DNA from: Acidovorax sp. Leaf191
GTDB lineage: Bacteria > Pseudomonadota > Gammaproteobacteria > Burkholderiales > Burkholderiaceae_C
NCBI RefSeq assembly: GCF_001424425.1
Contig: NZ_LMPT01000019.1
Location: 204,508-268,507, forward strand
Direction of reading: 5' to 3'
Length of the DNA: 64,000 nt
The notes below the pieces were generated by a model. It saw only the letters and a program-made list of their open reading frames with translations, did not search any database and was not told the origin of the DNA. Shown here one piece after another: positions 1 to 8,531 of the stretch; positions within the stretch are counted from its first letter, which is position 1, and every line of letters begins with the position of its first letter. Made by a program: the position numbers and the translations under genes.

Positions 1-323
1 GGGGTCGCCTTCTCTTTGGTGACTTTCTCTTGGCGAACCAAGAGAAAGTTACCGCGCCGCCGGGCGCGCACCCCGGCTCCCGCCCTCAACACAGGCATGC
101 TGCCGAATCAGCGAGCTCGCGAGCAGCGCCCAGGTTTCCACAAGCTCAACCCGAAGGGATGGCGTTGCGGACGGGCAAGGTTCCGACAGGCTCAACCCGA
201 ACGGGCGTGGATCGATGCGCTCAGGTTTCGACAAACAAGCTCAACCCGACCGGACAGTGATGACGGACAAAAAAGGCTTCGACAGGCTCAGCCCGAACGG
301 CCGGTGAGCGCACACAACGCCTC
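1..323. repeat. Non-coding region with hairpin and tandem-like repeats
   Basis: No convincing gene is seen here. Positions 22-49 form a perfect inverted repeat: a 12-base stem (ACTTTCTCTTGG with its complement) closed by a CGAA tetraloop. From about 127 to 302 there are four degenerate copies of a unit close to TTCGACAGGCTCAACCCGAA, spaced roughly 45-50 bases apart (near 132, 180, 226 and 277). From general knowledge, units of this kind are scattered through intergenic DNA of Comamonadaceae and related bacteria; the family assignment was not checked. Reading frames across the region are repeat-derived and have no credible start. Confidence 0.7.
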
Positions 324-1286
324 TCACTCACCCACCTCCAGCTTCCTCCCATACTGCACCAGACTCGTCTGCTTCAACGCCCTCATCATCACCTTCGCCG
401 CTGGTGACAACAACCGATCCGTCCGCGTGATGATCCCGAACGCATCCATATGGCAAGGCATCGCCATCGGCAAGACCGCCACGATCCCATGCGACGCGTA
501 GTAATGCGCCACATCCGCCCCCACCACCGCCACCATGTCGCTCTGCTGCAGCATCCGCGTCATGAACAACAGGGCCGCTGTCTCCACCACATTCACCGGC
601 GGCGCCAGGCCATCCTGCTGGAACATCAGGTCGAACCGGTGCCGCAGCACACTCCCCGCGGGCGGCACGATCCAGCTGGCCGACAGCACATCGCGCAGCG
701 TCAGCCCGCTCATGCTCGACAACGGATGCCCCGGCCGGGTAATGGCGCAGACCAGCTCCTCGGTCAGCGGCTCATAGCGCAGGTTGCTCTTGTCGTGCTC
801 TTCATACAGGCGCCCCACCACGATGTCGAGCTTGCCCTGGTCCAGGCGCTCCAGCAGCACCGGGCTGGTTTCGATGTCCAGCGAAATGCGCAGGCTCGGG
901 TGCTCCTGCTTGACCAGCGCTACCGCCGCCGGCAGCAGGCTCAGGCCCGGCGAAGTGATCGCGCCGATGCCCACCTGGCCGTAGTGGCCCCGCTTGAGCG
1001 CGCCGATCTCGTCGTGCGCCTGGTTCAAATTGGCCAATGCCATGCGCGCGTGGCGGATCATGGTCTCGCCGTACCAGGTGGGGCGCATGCCGCGGGGCAG
1101 GCGCTCGAACAGGGGCACCTCCAGCACATCCTCCAGGTCCTTGAGCAGCTTGGACGCCGCAGGCTGCGTCATGCTCAGCACCTGGGCCGCGCGGTGGATG
1201 TTGCCCTCCTCGGCCAGGGCGACTAGCAGCAGCAGCTGGCGCGTCTTGAGGCGGGCGCGGATGAACCAGTGGTTGTAGGTACTCAT
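324..1286 (-). CDS. gbpR: LysR-family regulator, GbpR type
   Basis: A 320-residue LysR-type regulator. The winged helix-turn-helix lies at about residues 17-75 (LLLLVALAEEGNIHRAAQVL, then TQPAASKLLKDLE) and the remainder is the periplasmic-binding-protein-like effector domain. The sequence resembles GbpR, the regulator of galactose/arabinose uptake and catabolism in Agrobacterium and Azospirillum, in which it acts with ChvE. Context supports this: it diverges, with 145 bases between, from an aldehyde dehydrogenase followed by ytfQ and chvE homologues. It probably controls the sugar locus in response to a sugar or a pathway intermediate (inference). The start is the first in-frame ATG; no strong ribosome binding site is visible. 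Confidence 0.85.
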   Translation of the reverse strand: MSTYNHWFIRARLKTRQLLLLVALAEEGNIHRAAQVLSMTQPAASKLLKDLEDVLEVPLFERLPRGMRPTWYGETMIRHARMALANLNQAHDEIGALKRGHYGQVGIGAITSPGLSLLPAAVALVKQEHPSLRISLDIETSPVLLERLDQGKLDIVVGRLYEEHDKSNLRYEPLTEELVCAITRPGHPLSSMSGLTLRDVLSASWIVPPAGSVLRHRFDLMFQQDGLAPPVNVVETAALLFMTRMLQQSDMVAVVGADVAHYYASHGIVAVLPMAMPCHMDAFGIITRTDRLLSPAAKVMMRALKQTSLVQYGRKLEVGE

Positions 1287-1431
1287 GGGGAGGGGGCGCC
1301 GCGAGGCGTAATGGCTGGGGTTTTCCAGAATGCGGTTATCGATATGTATTTTGACGAAAAAATGATTGGATTGATATCAAAATCATCCATAGACTTCGCC
1401 GCAACAGTCACAACGGCTCTTAAAGACCCCC
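1287..1431. promoter_or_regulatory. Divergent promoter region with palindrome
   Basis: This AT-rich gap separates the LysR gene from the plus-strand sugar operon. It contains the 10-base palindrome TTGATATCAA at 1371-1380, flanked by ATGATT (1362-1367) and AATCAT (1381-1386), which form an outer inverted repeat. LysR-type regulators usually bind such interrupted dyads (T-N11-A) between divergent promoters, so this is the likely GbpR site. This is inference from position and symmetry; no -35/-10 pair stands out. Confidence 0.5.
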
Positions 1432-2883
1432 ATGAAGTTCGGCGACATGCAGCAGAACCCCCGGCACCTGATCAACGGCCGCTGGGAAATCGGCACCACC
1501 ACCGGCGTCAGCACCAACCCTTCGGACACCCGCGAAGTGGTGGCCGAATACGCCCGTGCAGACCGCAACCAGACCGAACTCGCCGTACGCGCCGCCGCCG
1601 ATGCCCTGCCCAGCTGGAGCCAGAGCAACCCGCAGCGCCGCGCCGACGTGCTGGACATGATCGGCAGCGAACTGCTGGCCCGCAAGGAGGCCCTGGGCAC
1701 GCTGCTGGCCCGCGAAGAAGGCAAGACCCTGCCCGAGGCCATCGCCGAGGTCGCGCGCAGCGGGCAGATCTTCAAGTTCTTCGCTGGCGAGGCACTGCGC
1801 ATCCAGGGTGAGCTGATGGCGTCCGTGCGCCAAGGCGTGCAGGTGGACGTCACCCGCGAACCCGTGGGCGTGGTGGGCATCATCGCGCCGTGGAACTTTC
1901 CGTTCGCCATTCCGGCCTGGAAGATCGCCCCGGCCCTGGCCTACGGCAACACGGTGGTCTTCAAGCCGGCCGAGCTAGTACCCGCCTGTGGCTGGGCGCT
2001 GGCCGAGATCATCAGCCGCAGCGGCCTGCCCGCCGGTGCCTTCAACCTCGTCATGGGCAGCGGCCGCGAGGTCGGCCAGACCATGGTGGACCACCCGCTG
2101 GTCAACGCGCTGAGCTTCACCGGCTCGGTGGCCACCGGCGACCGCATCCTGCGCTCGGCCTCGGCACGGCGCGCCAAGGTGCAACTGGAGATGGGCGGCA
2201 AGAACCCGCTGATCGTGCTGGCCGATGCCGACCTGGAGCAGGCCGTGGACTGCGCGCTGCAGGGCTCGTACTTCTCCACCGGCCAGCGCTGCACGGCGTC
2301 AAGCCGCCTGATCGTGGAAGCCCGCGTGCACGACGCCTTCGTGGCCCGCCTGCGCGAGCGGCTCACCGCGCTCAAGGTCGGCAATGCGCTGGAGCGCGGC
2401 ATTGAAATGGGCCCGGTGGTGGACAGCACCCAGCTGGACCAGAACCTCAGCTACGTCGATATCGCCCGCACCGAAGGGGCCGAGCATGTGTGGGGCGGCG
2501 AGCGCATCGAGCGCGCCACGCCCGGCCACTACATGAGCCCCGCCCTCTTCCTGGCGCGGCCCGAGCACCGCATCGCCCGCGAGGAAATCTTCGGCCCCGT
2601 GGCCTGCGTGCTGCGCGCCGACGACTACGACCACGCGCTGTCGCTGGCCAACGACACGCCTTACGGCCTGTGCGCGGGCATCTGCACCACATCGCTCAAG
2701 CACGCCATGCATTTCAAGCGCAACGCGGCGGTGGGCATGACCATGGTCAACCTGCCCACGGCGGGCGTGGACTTTCACGTGCCCTTCGGCGGGCGCAAGG
2801 AGTCGAGCTACGGAGCGCGCGAGCAGGGCCGCTACGCCGCCGAGTTCTACACCACCGTCAAGACCGGCTACATGCTGGCCTGA
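1432..2883 (+). CDS. NAD(P)-dependent aldehyde dehydrogenase, probable 2-oxoglutarate semialdehyde dehydrogenase
   Basis: A 483-residue aldehyde dehydrogenase of normal family length. Conserved features are visible: PWNFP around N155, the cofactor-binding lysine in FKPAE (K178), the general base in LEMGGK (E253) and the catalytic cysteine in GQRC (C287). The locus also encodes an L-arabonate-type dehydratase and a DapA-type sugar-acid dehydratase. The best-supported role is therefore oxidation of 2-oxoglutarate semialdehyde (2,5-dioxopentanoate) to 2-oxoglutarate, the last step of the non-phosphorylative arabinose route. Succinate-semialdehyde or related activity cannot be excluded from sequence alone. 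It is the first gene of the plus-strand series, and a downstream ATG at codon 6 is an alternative start. Confidence 0.85.
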   Translation: MKFGDMQQNPRHLINGRWEIGTTTGVSTNPSDTREVVAEYARADRNQTELAVRAAADALPSWSQSNPQRRADVLDMIGSELLARKEALGTLLAREEGKTLPEAIAEVARSGQIFKFFAGEALRIQGELMASVRQGVQVDVTREPVGVVGIIAPWNFPFAIPAWKIAPALAYGNTVVFKPAELVPACGWALAEIISRSGLPAGAFNLVMGSGREVGQTMVDHPLVNALSFTGSVATGDRILRSASARRAKVQLEMGGKNPLIVLADADLEQAVDCALQGSYFSTGQRCTASSRLIVEARVHDAFVARLRERLTALKVGNALERGIEMGPVVDSTQLDQNLSYVDIARTEGAEHVWGGERIERATPGHYMSPALFLARPEHRIAREEIFGPVACVLRADDYDHALSLANDTPYGLCAGICTTSLKHAMHFKRNAAVGMTMVNLPTAGVDFHVPFGGRKESSYGAREQGRYAAEFYTTVKTGYMLA

Positions 2884-2895
2884 ACGAATCAAACA

Positions 2896-2939
2896 GAGTC
2901 AAAGAAGAGTCAAAGAAGAGTCACCGAAGAGTCAAGAGA
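2896..2939 (+). repeat. Four tandem copies of an 11-base unit
   Basis: Between the aldehyde dehydrogenase and the first binding protein, the unit GAGTCAAAGAA occurs at 2896-2906 and 2907-2917. Degenerate copies follow at 2918-2928 (GAGTCACCGAA) and 2929-2939 (GAGTCAAGAGA). The 11-base period is close to one helical turn. The stretch is purine-rich on the coding strand and non-coding. Its role is unknown; it could be a stacked binding site, an mRNA leader element, or a replication-slippage repeat. Confidence 0.85.
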
Positions 2940-3013
2940 GACGAGAAAAAGACGCACGATCGATCCCGCAACGCTGTCATCAACCAACCATTAAAGAAAC
3001 CAGGAGACAAGTG

Positions 3014-3982
3014 ATGATGAAACTGAACCGCCGCACCCTTGCCATAGCCCTCGCAGCCACCCCCGTGGCCGCCATGCTGCCATCGGCCGCCTGGGCACAA
3101 AAGCCCATCGTCTTGGGCTTCAGCCAGGTCGGCGCCGAAAGCGAATGGCGCACCGCCAACACCGAATCCATCAAGTCGGCCGCCAAGGAGGCCGGCATCG
3201 AACTGAAGTTCTCGGACGCCCAGCAAAAGCAGGAGAACCAGATCAAGGCCATTCGCTCGTTCATCGCGCAGAAGGTGGACGTGATCGCGTTCTCGCCCGT
3301 GGTCGAGTCCGGCTGGGAGCCCGTGCTGCGCGAAGCCAAGGCCGCGAAGATCCCCGTGGTGCTGACCGACCGCTCCGTCAACGTCAAGGACACCTCGCTG
3401 TACGTGACCTTCATGGGCTCGGACTTCGTGGAAGAAGGCCGCAAGGCCGGCCGCTGGCTGGTCGAGAAGATGAAGGACCAAAAGGGCGACGTCAACATCG
3501 TCGAGCTGCAGGGCACCGTGGGCTCGGCTCCCGCCATCGACCGCAAGAAGGGCTTTGAGGAAGTCATCAAGGCCGACCCCAAGTTCAAGATCCTGCGCTC
3601 GCAGACCGGCGACTTCACCCGCGCCAAGGGCAAGGAAGTGATGGAAGCCTTCCTGAAAGCCGAGGGCAAGAAGATCAACGTGCTGTACGCGCACAACGAC
3701 GACATGGCCATCGGCGCGATCCAGGCCATCGAAGAGGCCGGCATGAAGCCCGCCAAGGACATCACCATCATCTCCATCGACGCGGTCAAGGGCGCCTTCG
3801 AAGCCATGATCGCCGGCAAGCTCAACGTGAGCGTGGAGTGCAGCCCCCTGCTGGGCCCGCAGCTGATGAGCGCGGTCAAGGACATCAAGGCCGGCAAGAC
3901 GGTGCAAAAGCGCATCGTGACGGAAGAAGGCATCTTCCCGATGGAGGTCGCGGCGAAAGAATTTCCTAACCGCAAGTATTGA
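3014..3982 (+). CDS. ytfQ: Sugar ABC transporter periplasmic binding protein, YtfQ family
   Basis: A 322-residue periplasmic binding protein (Peripla_BP_4 class) with a Sec signal peptide ending AAWA around residue 28. The mature part closely follows the YtfQ pattern: KQENQIKAIRSFIAQKVD, an internal SPVVESGWEPVL segment, LYAHNDDMAIGAIQAIE and ISIDAVKGAFEAM. E. coli YtfQ binds galactofuranose and galactopyranose for the YtfQRT-YjfF importer, and homologues of YtfR, YtfT and YjfF lie further down this locus. Three starts are stacked (GTG 3011, ATG 3014, ATG 3017); ATG 3014 sits 6 bases after AGGAGA and is preferred. The substrate is probably galactose or arabinose (inference from the catabolic genes). 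Confidence 0.88.
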   Translation: MMKLNRRTLAIALAATPVAAMLPSAAWAQKPIVLGFSQVGAESEWRTANTESIKSAAKEAGIELKFSDAQQKQENQIKAIRSFIAQKVDVIAFSPVVESGWEPVLREAKAAKIPVVLTDRSVNVKDTSLYVTFMGSDFVEEGRKAGRWLVEKMKDQKGDVNIVELQGTVGSAPAIDRKKGFEEVIKADPKFKILRSQTGDFTRAKGKEVMEAFLKAEGKKINVLYAHNDDMAIGAIQAIEEAGMKPAKDITIISIDAVKGAFEAMIAGKLNVSVECSPLLGPQLMSAVKDIKAGKTVQKRIVTEEGIFPMEVAAKEFPNRKY

Positions 3983-4110
3983 CCCCCCTGAGCCGCCTGC
4001 GGCGTCTTCCCCCTGAGGGGGACGCCACCAGCGCCCGCAAGTGAAACGCAGCGTTCGCTGCGTGGCGGCCCTTGCGCGGTGGCACTGGCCTTGGGCCGCG
4101 CCAGTTGCAA
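3983..4110 (+). repeat. Intergenic structured repeat, family B copy 1
   Basis: Directly after the ytfQ stop codon is a GC-rich element starting CCCCCTGAG and continuing through a hairpin with CCCCTGAGGGGG and a later CTGGC/GCCAG-type inverted segment. Related copies occur at about 6953, 8366, 23037, 53779 and 56733. All are placed downstream of a gene with the CCCCCTGAG side towards the stop codon. They probably fold in the mRNA between cistrons. Confidence 0.7.
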
Positions 4111-4170
4111 AGGCCATGACGCCACTGGCATCCCTCAAAGCAAAAGATTCACAACAGGAGACGACAACAA

Positions 4171-5241
4171 ATGAAGCGTGCAATTTTCAAGGCCGCGCTG
4201 GCCACCGTGGCGCTCGCAGCCATCGGCGCCACGTCGGTGGCATCGGCCCAGGACAAGGGCAGCATCGGCATCTCGATGCCCACCAAGTCCTCGTCGCGCT
4301 GGATCGCCGACGGCGACAACATGGTCAAGGTGCTCAAGGAGCGCGGCTACAAGACCGACCTGCAGTACGCGGACGACGACATCCCCAACCAGCTGGCGCA
4401 GATCGAGAACATGATCACCAAGGGCGCCAAGGTGCTGGTGATCGCCTCCATCGACGGCACCACGCTCTCGCGCGTGCTGCAGAACGCAGCGGACAAGGGC
4501 GTGAAGGTCATCGCGTACGACCGCCTGATCAAGGGCTCGAAGAACGTGGACTACTACGCCACGTTCGACAACTTCCAGGTCGGCGTGCTGCAGGCCACGT
4601 CCATCGTGGACAAGCTGGGCGTCAAGCAAGGCAAGGGCCCGTTCAACATCGAACTCTTCGGCGGTTCGCCCGACGACAACAACGCCTTCTTCTTCTACGA
4701 CGGCGCGATGAGCGTGCTGCAGCCGTACATCGACAGCGGCAAGCTGGTGGTGCGCAGCAAGCAGACGGGCATGAACAAGGTGGGCACGCTGCGCTGGGAC
4801 GGCTCGGTCGCCCAGGCGCGCATGGACAACCTGCTGTCGGCCTACTACGGCAAGGACAAGGTGCATGCGGTGCTGTCGCCCTACGACGGCCTGTCCATCG
4901 GCATCCTGTCGTCCTTGAAGGGCGTGGGCTACTGCACCGCGCAGCAGCCCTGCCCCGTGGTCAGCGGCCAGGACGCCGAGGTGCCTTCGGTCAAGTCCAT
5001 CCTGAAGGGCGAGCAGTACTCCACCGTGTTCAAGGACACGCGCGAGCTGGCCAAGGTGGCCGCCAACATGGTGGACGCCACGCTGTCGGGCAAGCAGCCC
5101 GAGATCAACGACACCAAGACCTACAACAACGGCGTGAAGGTGGTGCCCTCGTACCTGCTCAAGCCGGTGTCGGTCGATGCATCCAACTGGAACGCCATCC
5201 TGGTGGGTAGCGGCTACTACAAGGAATCGCAGATCAAGTAG
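4171..5241 (+). CDS. chvE: ChvE-type multiple sugar-binding protein
   Basis: A 356-residue periplasmic sugar-binding protein with a signal peptide ([11 protein letters not shown] cleavage region). The mature chain has features of the ChvE/GbpR-linked family: [20 protein letters not shown] near the N terminus, [44 protein letters not shown] and [12 protein letters not shown]. ChvE of Agrobacterium and SbpA of Azospirillum bind L-arabinose, D-galactose and D-fucose, deliver them to GguAB, and can also act in chemotaxis or signalling. Here the gene precedes gguA and gguB homologues. The ATG is preceded by AGGAG at a spacing of 9 bases. This is a second binding protein in the same locus as YtfQ. 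Confidence 0.9.
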   Translation: MKRAIFKAALATVALAAIGATSVASAQDKGSIGISMPTKSSSRWIADGDNMVKVLKERGYKTDLQYADDDIPNQLAQIENMITKGAKVLVIASIDGTTLSRVLQNAADKGVKVIAYDRLIKGSKNVDYYATFDNFQVGVLQATSIVDKLGVKQGKGPFNIELFGGSPDDNNAFFFYDGAMSVLQPYIDSGKLVVRSKQTGMNKVGTLRWDGSVAQARMDNLLSAYYGKDKVHAVLSPYDGLSIGILSSLKGVGYCTAQQPCPVVSGQDAEVPSVKSILKGEQYSTVFKDTRELAKVAANMVDATLSGKQPEINDTKTYNNGVKVVPSYLLKPVSVDASNWNAILVGSGYYKESQIK

Positions 5242-5247
5242 TGCAGA

Positions 5248-5353
5248 GCGTCTCAAAAACTCTTCTGGCGTCGTTGCCGGGTCTTGTCGTACTGGCGTAC
5301 TGCCTGCGACCCGGCGCCTAGCCAGAACCGCTGCGACGAGTTTTGTGAAACGC
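5248..5353 (+). repeat. Long imperfect inverted repeat between chvE and gguA
   Basis: Just after the chvE stop codon, GCGTCTCAAAAACTC near 5248 pairs with GAGTTTTGTGAAACGC near 5338. Inside it, TCTGGC pairs with GCCAGA, and GCCGGGTC pairs with GACCCGGC. The result is an almost continuous hairpin about 106 bases long around a loop near 5285-5300. It has no open frame and no poly-T tail, so it is not a standard terminator. It may limit read-through or protect the chvE 3' end so that binding protein exceeds transporter; it could also be a small non-autonomous repeat element. Confidence 0.85.
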
Positions 5354-5440
5354 TCCACGCCATGCCTCGCTGCCGGGACACCACCCGGCAGCAAGACTTT
5401 CAGGGCCCCAGACGGCCCCCTGTACGAGCCTAGTCAGTCC

Positions 5441-6952
5441 ATGCTTCTTGAAATGCGGAACATCCGCAAAACCTTCCCCGGTGTAGTGGCCCTGAACCAG
5501 GTGAACCTGCGCGTGAAGGCCGGGGAGATCCATGCCATCGTCGGCGAGAACGGCGCTGGCAAGTCCACGCTGATGAAGGTGCTGTCCGGCGTATACCCGC
5601 ACGGCAGCTACAGCGGCGAGATCGTCTACGACAGCGAGGAACGCCAGTTCGGCGGCATCCGCGACAGCGAACACCTGGGCGTGATCATCATCCACCAGGA
5701 GCTGGCGCTGGTGCCTTTGCTCTCCATCGCCGAAAACATCTTCCTGGGCAACGAGACCGCGCGCTACGGCGTCATCGACTGGATGGCCGCGCACAGCAAG
5801 ACGCAGGCGCTGCTGCACAAGGTGGGCCTGCGCGAATCGCCCGAGACGCTGGTCACCCACCTGGGCGTGGGCAAGCAGCAGCTGGTGGAGATCGCCAAGG
5901 CGCTGTCGCGCCAGGTGCGCCTGTTGATCCTGGACGAGCCCACCGCCAGCCTGAACGAGAACGACAGCCAGGCGCTGCTGGACCTGCTGCTGGAGCTCAA
6001 GGCCCAGGGCATCACCTGCATCCTGATCTCGCACAAGCTCAACGAAATCTCGCGCGTGGCCGACTCCATCACCGTGCTGCGCGACGGCAGCACGGTGGAG
6101 ACGATGGACTGCCGCGCAGCGCCGGTCAGCGAAGACCGCGTGATCAAGGCCATGGTCGGCCGCGAGATGGCCGACCGCTACCCGCCGCGCGAGCCCCGCA
6201 TCGGCGAGACCGTGTTCGAAGTGCGCGACTGGCACGCCTGGCACCCCCAGCGCCCCGACCGTGCCTTCATCAAGGGCGTGAACCTGCAGGTGCGCAAGGG
6301 CGAGATCGTGGGCATTGCCGGCCTGATGGGCGCAGGCCGCACCGAGCTGGCCATGAGCATCTTCGGCCGCTCGTGGGGAGAGCGCATCAGCGGCCAGGTG
6401 CTGCTGCACGGCCGGCCCATCGATGTGAGCACTGTGGAAAAGGCCGTGGCCCACGGCCTGGCCTACGTGACCGAAGACCGCAAGGGCAATGGACTGGTGC
6501 TGAGCGAGGACATCCAGTTCAACGTGTCGCTGGCCAACCTGGGCGGCGTGTCCACCGCCACCGTGATCGACGGCGGGCAGGAGCACCGCGTGGCGCAGGA
6601 CTACCGCGAGAAGCTGCGCATCCGCTGCTCGGGCGTGGACCAGAAGACGCTGAATCTCTCGGGCGGCAACCAGCAGAAGGTGGTGCTGAGCAAATGGCTC
6701 TTCACCAACCCCGAGGTGCTCATCCTCGACGAGCCCACCCGCGGCATCGACGTGGGCGCCAAGTACGAGATCTACACCCTGATCGCCCAACTGGCGGCCG
6801 AGGGCAAGTGCGTGATCGTGATCTCGTCGGAGATGCCCGAGCTGCTGGGCATCACCGACCGCCTGTACGTGATGAACGAGGGGCGCTTCGTGGCCGAGAT
6901 GCCGACCGCCGAAGCATCGCAGGAAAAGATCATGCGCGTGATTGTCCGATGA
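5441..6952 (+). CDS. gguA: Sugar ABC transporter ATP-binding protein, GguA/XylG type
   Basis: A 503-residue tandem ATPase of the monosaccharide importer class. The first domain has Walker [10 protein letters not shown] (residues 35-43), Q-loop HQELALV and Walker [11 protein letters not shown]. The second domain has the degenerate Walker A-like [10 protein letters not shown], the signature [14 protein letters not shown] and [13 protein letters not shown]. This asymmetry is normal for XylG/RbsA/MglA-type proteins. The frame is open further upstream, but those codons run through the inverted repeat and lack family similarity, so ATG 5441 is chosen. It is expected to energise uptake of the ChvE-bound sugar through the permease that follows. 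Confidence 0.9.
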   Translation: MLLEMRNIRKTFPGVVALNQVNLRVKAGEIHAIVGENGAGKSTLMKVLSGVYPHGSYSGEIVYDSEERQFGGIRDSEHLGVIIIHQELALVPLLSIAENIFLGNETARYGVIDWMAAHSKTQALLHKVGLRESPETLVTHLGVGKQQLVEIAKALSRQVRLLILDEPTASLNENDSQALLDLLLELKAQGITCILISHKLNEISRVADSITVLRDGSTVETMDCRAAPVSEDRVIKAMVGREMADRYPPREPRIGETVFEVRDWHAWHPQRPDRAFIKGVNLQVRKGEIVGIAGLMGAGRTELAMSIFGRSWGERISGQVLLHGRPIDVSTVEKAVAHGLAYVTEDRKGNGLVLSEDIQFNVSLANLGGVSTATVIDGGQEHRVAQDYREKLRIRCSGVDQKTLNLSGGNQQKVVLSKWLFTNPEVLILDEPTRGIDVGAKYEIYTLIAQLAAEGKCVIVISSEMPELLGITDRLYVMNEGRFVAEMPTAEASQEKIMRVIVR

Positions 6953-7078
6953 AGCACCCCCTGAGTCGCTTCGCGCCTTCCCCCTCTCTCGCCTCGCTGC
7001 GCGATGCGGGAGGGGGACGCACCCGGTGGCCTGGCAAAGCCAGTTCCACGGGCGCACTGGCCTGGATCGCGCCAGTCT
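6953..7078 (+). repeat. Intergenic structured repeat, family B copy 2
   Basis: This copy starts three bases after the gguA coding sequence. It runs from CACCCCCTGAGTCGCTTCGC through CCCCCTCTCTC/GGGAGGGGG to an inverted CTGGC segment near the end. It is nearly identical to the copies at 8366 and (on the minus strand) 53779. It occupies most of the gap between the ATPase and permease genes of one transporter. Confidence 0.8.
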
Positions 7079-7127
7079 CAGAGGCCCAGAGCCAAAAACA
7101 GCGAAACGAGCGCAACAGATAAACGAT

Positions 7128-8363
7128 ATGAGCCAGACAACCACTTCCTCCCCCACTGCCTCCGCTGCGGCCGCGCCTGCACCGGGTGCGCCCGCGCGCC
7201 CCACCCGTTCGCTGCTGGACCACGCCAAGCACAACCTGCGCGAGTACGGCATGTTGATCACGCTGGTCGCCATCATGGGCTTCTTCCAGTACATGACGGA
7301 CGGCACGCTGATGCAGCCGCTCAACCTCACCAACCTGGTGCTGCAAAACAGCTACATCGTCATCATGGCGCTGGGCATGCTGCTGGTGATCGTGGCGGGG
7401 CACATCGACCTGTCGGTGGGCTCCGTGTGCGGCTTCATCGGCGCGCTGGCTGCGGTGCTGATGGTGCAGTACCAGTGGCACTTCGTGCCCGCCACGCTGG
7501 CCTGCCTGGCCTGCGGCGGCCTCATCGGTGCGGTGCAGGGCTGGTTCGTGGCGTTCTCGCGCATTCCTTCGTTCATCGTCACGCTGGCCGGCATGCTGGT
7601 CTTCAAGGGCCTGGCGCTGGCGCTGCTGGCCGGGCAGTCGGTGGGTCCCTTTCCTGAAGCGTTCCAGATGCTGAGCTCGGGCTTCATGCCCGACCTGTTC
7701 AGCGTGGAGGGGCTCAAGCTCACATCGCTGCTGCTGGGCGTGGCCGTGGCGGCCGCGCTGGTGGTGGCCGGCCTGCGCGCCCGGGCCAACCGGCTGCGCC
7801 ACGGCGTGCATGTGGAGCCCACCGCATTCTTCCTGGCACGCACCGCGGTGTTTGCCGCACTGCTCATCTACTTCAGCTACCTGCTGGCCTCGTACAAGGG
7901 CCTGCCCAATGTGCTCATCGTGATGGCGCTGCTGATCGTGCTGTTCGACTTCATCACCAGCCGCACCACCATCGGCCGGCGCATCTACGCCATGGGCGGC
8001 AACGAAAAGGCGGCCAAGCTCTCGGGCATCAAGACCGAACGGCTGTCGTTCTACGCCTTCGTCAACATGGGCGTGCTGGCGGCGCTGGCGGGCCTGGTGT
8101 TCGCCGCGCGTCTGAACACCGCCACGCCCAAGGCGGGCCTGGGCTTCGAGCTCGATGTGATCGCGGCCTGCTTCATCGGCGGTGCGTCTGCCTCGGGCGG
8201 TGTGGGCAAGGTGATGGGTGCGGTGATCGGCGCGTTCGTGATGGGCGTGATGAACAACGGCATGTCCATCCTGGGCATCGGCATCGACTACCAGCAGGTG
8301 ATCAAGGGTGTGGTGCTGCTGGCTGCCGTGCTCGTTGACGTCTACAACAAGAACAAAGCCTGA
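7128..8363 (+). CDS. gguB: Sugar ABC transporter permease, GguB type
   Basis: A 411-residue integral membrane permease of the BPD_transp_2 (ribose/xylose) class. Many hydrophobic segments are seen from about residue 40 to the C terminus. The diagnostic motif is VIVAGHIDLSVGSVCGF, and the cytoplasmic coupling region appears as YAMGGNEKAAKLSGIKTERL. The length, greater than about 330 residues, fits the XylH/GguB subgroup, whose permeases carry extra helices. It forms the channel for the ChvE/GguA importer. The ATG at 7128 follows the intergenic repeat; an upstream extension would translate repeat DNA and is rejected. Confidence 0.9.
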   Translation: MSQTTTSSPTASAAAAPAPGAPARPTRSLLDHAKHNLREYGMLITLVAIMGFFQYMTDGTLMQPLNLTNLVLQNSYIVIMALGMLLVIVAGHIDLSVGSVCGFIGALAAVLMVQYQWHFVPATLACLACGGLIGAVQGWFVAFSRIPSFIVTLAGMLVFKGLALALLAGQSVGPFPEAFQMLSSGFMPDLFSVEGLKLTSLLLGVAVAAALVVAGLRARANRLRHGVHVEPTAFFLARTAVFAALLIYFSYLLASYKGLPNVLIVMALLIVLFDFITSRTTIGRRIYAMGGNEKAAKLSGIKTERLSFYAFVNMGVLAALAGLVFAARLNTATPKAGLGFELDVIAACFIGGASASGGVGKVMGAVIGAFVMGVMNNGMSILGIGIDYQQVIKGVVLLAAVLVDVYNKNKA

Positions 8364-8365
8364 CA

Positions 8366-8495
8366 TGAAGCTCCCCCTGAGTCGCTTCGCGCCTTCCCCC
8401 TCTCTCGTCTCGCTACGCGAGTCGGGAGGGGGACGCCCCCAGCGCGGCGGGGCGGCCCTTGCGCGGGGGCGCTGGCCTGCGCCGCGCCCATATCG
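8366..8495 (+). repeat. Intergenic structured repeat, family B copy 3
   Basis: A near-identical copy of the element at 6953, again beginning right after a stop codon (gguB) with CTCCCCCTGAGTCGCTTCGC and including CCCCCTCTCTC with its GGGAGGGGG partner. It separates the ChvE-GguAB genes from the YtfR-YtfT-YjfF genes. Confidence 0.8.
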
Positions 8496-8531
8496 CCGGC
8501 TGTCGGCCTGACCACGACATCGCAAATCCCC

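Noticed and set aside
127..302. Possible CRISPR array
   Set aside because: Only four degenerate copies with unequal spacing are present, and no cas genes are nearby. It fits a dispersed intergenic repeat.
450..1226. Long plus-strand open frame opposite the LysR gene
   Set aside because: It is His/Arg/Gln-rich, matches no family, and lies entirely over a clear LysR gene on the other strand. Such frames are common in high-GC DNA.
5177..5440. N-terminal extension of the GguA ATPase
   Set aside because: The extra codons run through the chvE end and the inverted repeat, and the family homology begins at ATG 5441.
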